DNA of 40,524 nucleotides from Saprospiraceae bacterium (GTDB taxonomy: Bacteria; Bacteroidota; Bacteroidia; Chitinophagales; Saprospiraceae): NCBI GenBank assembly GCA_027488855.1, contig JAIYAV010000361.1:1-40524 (forward strand), given 5' to 3'. The notes under the pieces are model-generated. The model saw nothing but the letters and a program-made list of their open reading frames with translations. It was not told the origin of the DNA and searched no databases. Both the position numbers and the translations under genes were made by a program. Shown here in pieces: positions 1 through 6,124 of this stretch (its first letter is position 1; each line of letters begins with the position of its first letter).

Positions 1-2
1 AA

Positions 3-159
3 GGAATGGAAATAAAATAAAGTAAACACCTGACTGACTCTTTTTTGATTTTGCTGCGTTACTCGTCAGTTGCGTAGGCCTGCTATGCGCCTTCCTCGTG
101 CCTTGCCAAATCAAAAAATAGCTCAGTCAACTTGTTTACTTTATTTCATTTCCATTCTT
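3..159. repeat. long palindromic element, family 1
   Basis: The left arm (about 4-53) and right arm (about 106-158) are imperfect reverse complements; both contain AATGGAAAT, AAATAAAGTAAACA, TGACTGA and TTTTTTGATTT when read inwards. The roughly 50-bp centre is GC-rich and contains the small imperfect palindrome GCGTAGGCCTGCTATGCGC. The element ends about 20 bp before the next gene start, so it lies in the leader or promoter zone of the DUF2147 gene. No transposase is present, so it looks like a non-autonomous or structural repeat. Confidence 0.75.
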
Positions 160-178
160 AACCAAATCATATTGACCA

Positions 179-610
179 ATGAAGCATTTCTTTTTCTGTT
201 TCTTGATGCTGCTTGGCATCGGTAATTTAAGTGCCCAAAGCAACAGTCCATTTGGCGTTTGGAAAAGCGTTGATGACAAGACGGGCGAAGCCAAATCACA
301 CGTGGAGGTGTACCAAAAAAATGGTAAAATGTACGGCAAGATCGTCAAAATCCTGACCGACAAACCCAATGCCAAGTGTGATGAATGTAAAGGGGATAAA
401 AAAGGCCAACCAGTGAATGGTATGGTCATCATCGAAGGTATGCAGGAAGTGGAGGGCAGTTGGAAAAACGGCACCATCCTCGATCCCCAAAACGGAAATG
501 TATACGGCTGTGTGGTTTGGGTAGAAGCGGATAAACCGAATGAGCTCAAGGTACGCGGAAAGCATTGGACGGGGATTTACCGGACGCAGACTTGGTTTCG
601 GGTGAAGTGA
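179..610 (+). CDS. secreted DUF2147-family protein
   Basis: Encodes 143 residues. Residues 1-20 form a signal peptide (basic start, Phe/Leu-rich core, ending LSAQ), so the product is exported. The mature part starts with SPFGVWKSVDDKTGEAKSHV and contains a KMYGKIVKI strand, a CDECKG pair of cysteines and a C-terminal WTGIYRTQTWFRVK. This is the pattern of the DUF2147 family: small beta-rich periplasmic proteins starting with a WxxxDD.TG motif and ending with a tryptophan-rich strand. Their biochemical role is unknown. Length matches the family. The gene stands alone between two palindromic elements; its strand is opposite to the restriction-modification genes downstream. Start chosen because the signal peptide begins there. 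Confidence 0.85.
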   Translation: MKHFFFCFLMLLGIGNLSAQSNSPFGVWKSVDDKTGEAKSHVEVYQKNGKMYGKIVKILTDKPNAKCDECKGDKKGQPVNGMVIIEGMQEVEGSWKNGTILDPQNGNVYGCVVWVEADKPNELKVRGKHWTGIYRTQTWFRVK

Positions 611-668
611 TGGTGGAAAGCTGCGTTATCCCGAGGATTTTAGAAAATTGCTAAAGCGGCGTTTTTTT

Positions 669-756
669 AGCACAAAGGACACCAAGGCAGCACAAAGGAC
701 ACAAGGTTAGACGTTGCGCTTCGTGATCTTTGTGCTGCCTTGGGGTCCTTTGTGCT
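669..756. repeat. palindromic element, family 2, copy A
   Basis: Arms of 29 bp (669-697 and 728-756) are reverse complements with one mismatch; the 30-bp centre contains GTTAGACGTTG and GCTTCG. The arms are built of AGCACAAAGGAC-type words. The same core recurs at 8973-9096. Confidence 0.85.
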
Positions 757-932
757 TAATAAAGTCGCTTTGATCGTGTTCTTGTGCCTAAAGCAAGCAG
801 AGCATGGATACTTTTGAGTTAGAGGATTTGAACACGCTCAAAATGCTAACACCAACTGACAATCAAACACACAACATAGCCAAACAAACAGTTGGCACCA
901 ATGCAGGCACAGCACATAGAATTCTTTTTACT
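757..932. other. gap with no recognised gene
   Basis: Together with 611-668 and the repeat this makes a gene-free stretch of about 320 bp between the DUF2147 gene and the end of the methyltransferase gene. I see no RNA gene and no convincing ORF. A short TTGG-N2-CCAA palindrome at 892-901 is probably chance. Confidence 0.5.
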
Positions 933-2081
933 TTATGCATTATTATTTAATCTCAAATGCGGTATCAAAGTTTCAGCAATAGTTTGTCCAAGTCTTACAG
1001 GTACAGCATTCCCTAGTTGTCTCATGGCTTCTGTCCATGAACCGAGTATTGGGTAATTGTCAGGAAATGTTTGAATGCGTTTTGCTTCAAGAATAGTAAA
1101 GTATCTAATCGATCCATCGGTAAATCTAATCATATTCTCACCACCGGGAACGCCGTGATCACCAGCTTTTAATGCTTTTGAAGGTTGATCTATTTCACTT
1201 CCTGTATGTCCAACATAAGAGCGTGCTCCTCCTCGATAATAATGTTCTGGATGATAATCTTTTATTTTCTGCGGGTTTGGTAGGTCCATAATTGCATCTC
1301 TTACAGTTATCCAAGGTTTCAAAGTAGGTGGAAAAAATCCGTGCTTGTCAAATAGCCGTTTTTTCTCAAAATCGATACTCAACAAATCGCCTTCTAATGG
1401 CTTAATGTCGTGTTTTTTCCAGTAATCTTGAGTAACATATTTAGCCCAAAGTAATGCGTCTTCAGAATGTGTTTCATTTGGAAAACACCAAGAGATGTTT
1501 AAATCATCCCTAATTCCTACAATAATTACTCGTTCCCTCTTTTGGGGAACACCATAATTTGCTGCATTTACAAGTCGAAACACTACATTATATTTAAGTC
1601 CTTGGTAACTACCTTTTGTATGCACTTTTTCAAGCTCACATAAATGTTCTTTCCAATTTTCAGTTTTCTTTGGAACTTCTGGATAAGTTAACTGAAGAAT
1701 AATATAATTGAAATACGCTGCAAACGATTTTCTCAAAAGGCCTTTTACGTTCTCAAAAATGAATGCTTTTGGTGAAAGTTGTCGTATTGCGGAGATAGCA
1801 TAAGGGAACATGTCTCTTTCATCATCGAATCCCTTAGCTTTGCCACCAACCGAAAAAGGCTGGCAGGGCGGCCCTCCTGCAATGAGGTCAACTCCTGAAA
1901 ATCGTTGAAAGTCAAAATGCCTAACGTCAGTTTCATGTACTATTTCTGGGCTATAGTTGCATCTTAGTGTTTTACATGCATCAGAATTCCATTCTACGAA
2001 GGCTGTATGATTAGCACCTGCAATCTCAATTCCTTTCGCTAAGCCACCTGCTCCTGAAAAGATTTCAAGACTATTCAGCAT
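933..2081 (-). CDS. DNA (cytosine-5) methyltransferase of a type II R-M system
   Basis: A 382-residue C5-cytosine DNA methyltransferase that transfers a methyl group from S-adenosylmethionine to cytosine, protecting DNA from the partner nuclease. Visible motifs in order: motif I SLEIFSGAGGLAKG (residue 4 on); motif IV GGPPCQPFS with catalytic Cys73; motif VI FENVKGL (about 108-114); motif VIII QKRERVIIVGIR; the target-recognition region after it; and motif X QLGNAVPV near the C terminus. The frame is open further upstream to 2255, but those residues overlap the nuclease gene and do not resemble the family, so I start at 2081, where motif I follows directly. The start overlaps the end of the nuclease gene by 11 bp, suggesting translational coupling. 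The gene is visibly AT-richer than the MoxR genes beside it, suggesting acquisition by transfer. Confidence 0.93.
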   Translation of the reverse strand: MLNSLEIFSGAGGLAKGIEIAGANHTAFVEWNSDACKTLRCNYSPEIVHETDVRHFDFQRFSGVDLIAGGPPCQPFSVGGKAKGFDDERDMFPYAISAIRQLSPKAFIFENVKGLLRKSFAAYFNYIILQLTYPEVPKKTENWKEHLCELEKVHTKGSYQGLKYNVVFRLVNAANYGVPQKRERVIIVGIRDDLNISWCFPNETHSEDALLWAKYVTQDYWKKHDIKPLEGDLLSIDFEKKRLFDKHGFFPPTLKPWITVRDAIMDLPNPQKIKDYHPEHYYRGGARSYVGHTGSEIDQPSKALKAGDHGVPGGENMIRFTDGSIRYFTILEAKRIQTFPDNYPILGSWTEAMRQLGNAVPVRLGQTIAETLIPHLRLNNNA

Positions 2082-2718
2082 CTTTTCCGTTTTTGAGCGT
2101 AAAATATTTTGCTGCTTTTTCCTCGACCCGATCAATAGAGGAAGATTGACCAAGACACTTATCTGCCCAAGGCCTACCTGGATGAATAGTATCCCACTCT
2201 GATCTTGCTTGATTGTACCTACCTGAGCCAGGGTCATGATTACCGAATCCATCAATTGATGTATTCCAAACGGGTCTATAGTGCCTTATAAGTGCTGCCT
2301 CCACAGTGCCTATAAGGTGATTAGCACCATCTTCTAGAATCATAAACCTACAATAGAAATCCTCTTGCTCAAGGTTTTTTGCTTGCTTTATACTCTTTGC
2401 ATGTTCATTTAATCGTCTAAAGAGCTCAAAAGTAACCACTCCAACCTTTCCATCTTTAGCCTGCCGCCACCCACCTGGAACAGCTTTCCCAACATAAATA
2501 GGTTGGTGAAATTCGAGCCTATTCTGCTCGTAAAGAGCTTTATAATATTCACTTTTTCCGGTATAATATATTGCATATACGCCTGTTCCGTTAAATCTTA
2601 CTGGCGGAGGAAGAGTATGAACTGGGGTTCCATTAAAAAAGCGAATTGTGTCTTTGATTATTTCTTCAAAGGCATCTGATCTGTAAATATGCTTTTCACG
2701 CTCAAATTTTGTCTCCAT
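2071..2718 (-). CDS. Eco29kI-like GIY-YIG type II restriction endonuclease
   Basis: A 215-residue protein with the GIY-YIG nuclease core: GTGVYAIYYTG (residues 45-55, Tyr48), PIYVGKA (73-79, Tyr75), FELFRRLNEHAKS (Arg101/102, His106), VEAALIRHYRPVWN (Glu140, Asn152). Order and spacing fit the Eco29kI group of restriction enzymes, which cut DNA at CCGCGG; I infer the same or a similar target but cannot prove it. It lies immediately before the C5 methyltransferase with an 11-bp overlap, so the two form an R-then-M operon. No control (C) protein gene is seen. The final 40 residues, after DPGSGRYNQARSEWD, are a family-specific tail. The frame is AT-rich like its partner. Confidence 0.9.
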   Translation of the reverse strand: METKFEREKHIYRSDAFEEIIKDTIRFFNGTPVHTLPPPVRFNGTGVYAIYYTGKSEYYKALYEQNRLEFHQPIYVGKAVPGGWRQAKDGKVGVVTFELFRRLNEHAKSIKQAKNLEQEDFYCRFMILEDGANHLIGTVEAALIRHYRPVWNTSIDGFGNHDPGSGRYNQARSEWDTIHPGRPWADKCLGQSSSIDRVEEKAAKYFTLKNGKDAE

Positions 2719-2849
2719 GCCTCAAAAATAATGTTTTTACATTTTTCGGGGTTTATATTTTCCGCTGAACATCGACTAATCACAACCACCAATAAAGGAA
2801 TGAGTATTATGTCTTTTCTTTCACAGCAGTTGGTTGCAATAACTCCCCC
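2719..2849. other. spacer between MoxR operon and R-M operon
   Basis: A 131-bp AT-rich stretch after the moxR stop. It must contain the promoter of the R-M operon on the minus strand unless the two are read through. No clear terminator or -7 box was found. Confidence 0.4.
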
Positions 2850-3926
2850 CTACCTCGGCACCTCAATCTTCCCCAAAATATCCTTAATCACATCCTTCGT
2901 TGCAAAACCCTCCATTTCCCGCTCCGGCTGCAAAATAATCCGGTGATTCAAGACCGGATACGCCACGTACTGAATGTCCTCCGGCGTCACAAAATCGCGG
3001 CCATTGATGGCGGCAATCGCTTTGGAGCTGCGCAAAATGGCCAGTGAGGCCCGTGGCGAAGCACCCAGGTACAAGTCGCCGTGGGTACGCGTTTGGGTAA
3101 CGATGTGCGCGATGTAGTCCAGCAGGTGGTCTTCGATGAACACGGATTCCACCAGGTCGCGGCACTCTTTGACCAGTTGGGGCGACATCACTTTTTTTAC
3201 CTCTTTTTGCAAGTCCGTTTTAGATCCCGTGCGGAAGCGGCGCAGGATGCTTTTTTCCTCCTCCAGATTGGGGTAATCGATGTTGATTTTCATCAAAAAG
3301 CGATCCAATTGGGCTTCGGGCAATTTATAGGTACCTTCCTGTTCAATGGGGTTTTGGGTCGCCATCACAAAAAAGGGATAATCCAGTAAAAAGGTGGTGC
3401 CATCCACGGTAATCTGGGCTTCTTCCATCACTTCAAACAGGGCCGCCTGCGTTTTGGCCGGGGCGCGGTTGATTTCGTCGATCAGTACCACGTTGGCAAA
3501 GATCGGGCCAGCCTTGAAGGAAAAATCCACCGTTTTTTGGTTGAACACTGATGTGCCAATCACGTCGCTGGGCATCAGGTCAGGTGTGAACTGGATGCGC
3601 GAGAATTCCACGTCCAGGGTCTGCGCCAGTAGTTTAGCCGTGAGGGTTTTGGCGATGCCAGGTACACCTTCCAGCAGCACGTGTCCATCCGCCAGCAGGG
3701 CAGTGATCAGTAGGTCGATCAGTTCCTGTTGGCCAACAATGACCTTGCTCAATTCAGCACGTACCTCATCGATGGCGGCATTGACTTTACTCAAATCCAG
3801 GCGGTTGCGGCCCCAATGGCCAGGAGTACTTTCGGGTACAAGTGGGGATTCAGTCTGTGTCGTTTCTTCAGGGGCATCAAAGGACTGCTCAGCAGCGTTT
3901 GGGTTCATTTCTTCTGGCACTAGCAT
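2850..3926 (-). CDS. MoxR-family AAA+ ATPase
   Basis: A 358-residue MoxR AAA+ ATPase, a chaperone-like enzyme that uses ATP hydrolysis to activate or assemble partner proteins. Walker A is GVPGIAKT (about 87-94); Walker B is VVLIDEINRAPAKTQ with the typical MoxR extension ALFEVMEEAQ; sensor 1 is FFVMATQNPIEQEGTYKLPEAQLDRF; the C-terminal lid contains GASPRAS. The first 40 residues are an acidic, Pro/Thr-rich tail not usual for the family core. The start codon directly follows the TAA of the DUF4350 gene with no gap, so the genes are one transcript. In most Bacteroidota a DUF58 gene follows moxR; here it is missing and the R-M pair comes next. Confidence 0.93.
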   Translation of the reverse strand: MLVPEEMNPNAAEQSFDAPEETTQTESPLVPESTPGHWGRNRLDLSKVNAAIDEVRAELSKVIVGQQELIDLLITALLADGHVLLEGVPGIAKTLTAKLLAQTLDVEFSRIQFTPDLMPSDVIGTSVFNQKTVDFSFKAGPIFANVVLIDEINRAPAKTQAALFEVMEEAQITVDGTTFLLDYPFFVMATQNPIEQEGTYKLPEAQLDRFLMKINIDYPNLEEEKSILRRFRTGSKTDLQKEVKKVMSPQLVKECRDLVESVFIEDHLLDYIAHIVTQTRTHGDLYLGASPRASLAILRSSKAIAAINGRDFVTPEDIQYVAYPVLNHRIILQPEREMEGFATKDVIKDILGKIEVPR

Positions 3927-5210
3927 TTATTTACAGTTTTTGTAAAAGCTTTCAATTTGTTGATGGAAATCCGCCAGGGTTCGCTCCTGGATTTCTGGCG
4001 AAAAGTCGATGGCCCGGTACATATCCAGGATTTTTTGGATCCTTTCTGCTTTGATTTCGGACTTTAGACTCAGCTGATCCACAAAATCTTCTTGCAATTC
4101 TCGGGTTTGGATTTTATAGCGATCGCGTACAAATTGCAAAAAGAGTTTCATTTTTTGGAGTACCAATTGGCGGTGGCTGTTTTGCAAAAAATACAAACGC
4201 CCAATGGTACGGATAAACGCCAGGGAGTTGTTTTTGTTGGCAGGCAAAACCGGAATGATGCGCTGGCGGCGTTTGATCCTGAACAAAAAATACACCAGAG
4301 TAGTCCCCAAAAGGGTATACCAGGCCCAAGCTAGGGGTGGCTGGCTCAGGATGTAACTCAAGGGACTGGGGCGGTTAAAATCGCGGCGTGGCCGGCCCTG
4401 ACCATCGGCATTCATGTTTTCGGCTACGGCTCGGTTGACCTTGCTGGTACAATCCCAATACACCGGGCCTGCGGACAAATGGCCTAGTGCGGCTTCAGCG
4501 TATTGTTTGCCCCGCTGACTGACCATAAAGAGGTTGGTGAAAAACAAAGGGTTGCTGTGCAGGTAAAGATGCCCTCGTCCGTGGCGAACCCTTACAAAGT
4601 TGGTCTTGCTCCCATTGATCTGCCCCAGCGCCACAAAACCATCCGGGTCATCACAAAAATAACCCCGATCAAAGAAGTGCCAATCGTAGAGGCTGTCGGG
4701 GTAGGTGGTGCGGTAGGTAAAATCAAAGGGTTGCTTCTGGCGTAAATCGGGGTGCAAAAAATTGGCTTCCACTCCCCGATCCTGGTAATAATTCAAAATC
4801 GCCCATTCGTCCTCCTTACAAGTTCCTCGGTACAATTTGGCCATCAATCTGAAAGGCAAAACCTGGGTAGCAATGAAGGCATCGTTGCCATTGTACACAA
4901 ATTTTAACAGTGTTTGGACATCGGCGGAATCCAGAAACTGCCCGGCGCCGACAAATACATAGTTCGATTTTTCAGCGGGTTTGGTCGGCAAGGCTATATT
5001 GAGGCGTTTTTTGAGCAGGGTGAATTTTCCCACTTTTGCCTGTGCTTTGAGGAGTTTAAAAACCACCGCCAGGCCATAAGGTTCTTTGCTCAGTTCCTTG
5101 TAATGCTCGTTCCAATTGTGGGTACGACCACCGTTGGCGCTCATCAAATAAATCAACAAGCCGAGCAGAATGAGTACAAGCGCCATGAAGAAGAAATTTT
5201 TTGATCTCAT
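3927..5210 (-). CDS. DUF4350-domain membrane protein
   Basis: A 427-residue protein with an N-terminal membrane segment (about 7-25, FFFMALVLILLGLLIYLMSA), a large extracytoplasmic domain (about 30-290) and a second membrane segment near 295-315 (AWAWYTLLGTTLVYFLF) followed by basic RIKRRQR and a cytoplasmic helical tail. The first domain begins NWNEHYKELSKEPYGLAVVFKLL, the hallmark of DUF4350, a domain related to glutamine-amidotransferase-like folds of unknown function. It overlaps the upstream DUF4129 gene by 4 bp (ATGA) and abuts moxR. Such proteins are thought to work with MoxR in an envelope complex; the exact task is unknown. Confidence 0.85.
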   Translation of the reverse strand: MRSKNFFFMALVLILLGLLIYLMSANGGRTHNWNEHYKELSKEPYGLAVVFKLLKAQAKVGKFTLLKKRLNIALPTKPAEKSNYVFVGAGQFLDSADVQTLLKFVYNGNDAFIATQVLPFRLMAKLYRGTCKEDEWAILNYYQDRGVEANFLHPDLRQKQPFDFTYRTTYPDSLYDWHFFDRGYFCDDPDGFVALGQINGSKTNFVRVRHGRGHLYLHSNPLFFTNLFMVSQRGKQYAEAALGHLSAGPVYWDCTSKVNRAVAENMNADGQGRPRRDFNRPSPLSYILSQPPLAWAWYTLLGTTLVYFLFRIKRRQRIIPVLPANKNNSLAFIRTIGRLYFLQNSHRQLVLQKMKLFLQFVRDRYKIQTRELQEDFVDQLSLKSEIKAERIQKILDMYRAIDFSPEIQERTLADFHQQIESFYKNCK

Positions 5211-5956
5211 ACGGCAACATCAACTGAGGGTGGCGAAGGAATGATGGAGGGTGTCGTTTTTAAAAAAGATAAAAAACCTGGTTCAATCTGCTCGAATTGC
5301 GCTTGGTTCAACTGTTGCCCCCCGTAGCGCACCCGCTCAAAAATCAGGGTCAGCACGCGAAATTCTCCATACTGCTTCGAGTTGTGCATTTCTTGCAAAT
5401 ATTGGCGATTGGTTTTGTTTTTCCGCCAGGTGATTGCCCTTTGGGTCGACAATTGTTTGAGTACTTCCAGGTAATACAAGCGCACGGCCAAAGCGTAGTC
5501 GTTTTGCCCAATCGCCTTGTCGATGTAAGGGTACAATTCAGTTTCCTCCAGGTTTTCCTCAATTTCCTCAATGCTTAGGTTCTCGATGATGGCCTTTTTA
5601 ACCGCTCGGTTTTTAGGCGTGTTCAGGTAATGCCGCAGGAGCAGAGCCAAAATGACGATCAGCATCAAACCCACCAAAGCTTTGAGCAACAGTAACAGTC
5701 CCGGCCCCAGTTCAGGCCAGTTAAAATTGGTATTTTTTTTAGGCTTCCGTAGTTTCCCCGGCTTCTTTTTTTTGATGCTGTAATCCAGGCCTTCGATGGA
5801 TTTTTGCCATGCACCTTCATCGAAACGTTGGGGTTGGATGGGCTCGGAAAGGTATTTTTCTTGTTGGGGATTGACATAGCCTTCCTGTGCAAAAACCGCA
5901 TCCGCTGCGAGATTTGCCCATAAAAAAACCAGGATTGACCAGATTCGGTAGTGCAT
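5207..5956 (-). CDS. DUF4129-domain membrane protein
   Basis: A 249-residue protein with a signal peptide (1-23, ending VFAQ), a basic low-complexity stretch KKKKPGKLRKPKK, one membrane segment at about 87-107 (GLLLLLKALVGLMLIVILALLL), and a cytoplasmic DUF4129 domain. That domain has the typical ALAVRLYYLEVLKQLS helix, an ITWRKNKTN turn and the closing FERVRYGG. The function of DUF4129 is unknown, but it regularly occurs with MoxR, DUF4350 and DUF58 proteins. This is the first gene of the operon running down to moxR. It is divergent from carB, so the 168-bp gap (5957-6124) must hold promoters in both directions. Confidence 0.85.
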   Translation of the reverse strand: MHYRIWSILVFLWANLAADAVFAQEGYVNPQQEKYLSEPIQPQRFDEGAWQKSIEGLDYSIKKKKPGKLRKPKKNTNFNWPELGPGLLLLLKALVGLMLIVILALLLRHYLNTPKNRAVKKAIIENLSIEEIEENLEETELYPYIDKAIGQNDYALAVRLYYLEVLKQLSTQRAITWRKNKTNRQYLQEMHNSKQYGEFRVLTLIFERVRYGGQQLNQAQFEQIEPGFLSFLKTTPSIIPSPPSVDVAV

Positions 5957-6091
5957 ATAGGTTTTTAGTTCCGTTCAAAAATAAGCAATTCTTTTAAGTA
6001 GAATGACAAATTTGCGGGTCAGGGGCTGTAAAATCTTTAAATTTATTGCACGATTTTTTATCTTCCTGTACTTAAATCCTTTAGCATTGAT

Positions 6092-6099
6092 TACCTTTG
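6092..6099 (+). promoter_or_regulatory. candidate -7 box of carB
   Basis: TACCTTTG matches the Bacteroidota -7 consensus TAnnTTTG exactly and lies 25 bp before the carB ATG. No good -33 TTTG is seen at the usual distance. Confidence 0.5.
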
Positions 6100-6124
6100 C
6101 GGGCAATTTGGAAACGAGTAAGCC

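Noticed and set aside
892-901. TTGGCACCAA as a further copy of the MarR box
   Set aside because: Half sites are 2 bp apart rather than 5, the flanks do not match, and no gene starts after it.
2689-2946. 85-codon frame on the plus strand across the R-M/moxR spacer
   Set aside because: Overlaps both flanking genes antisense and has no signal or domain.
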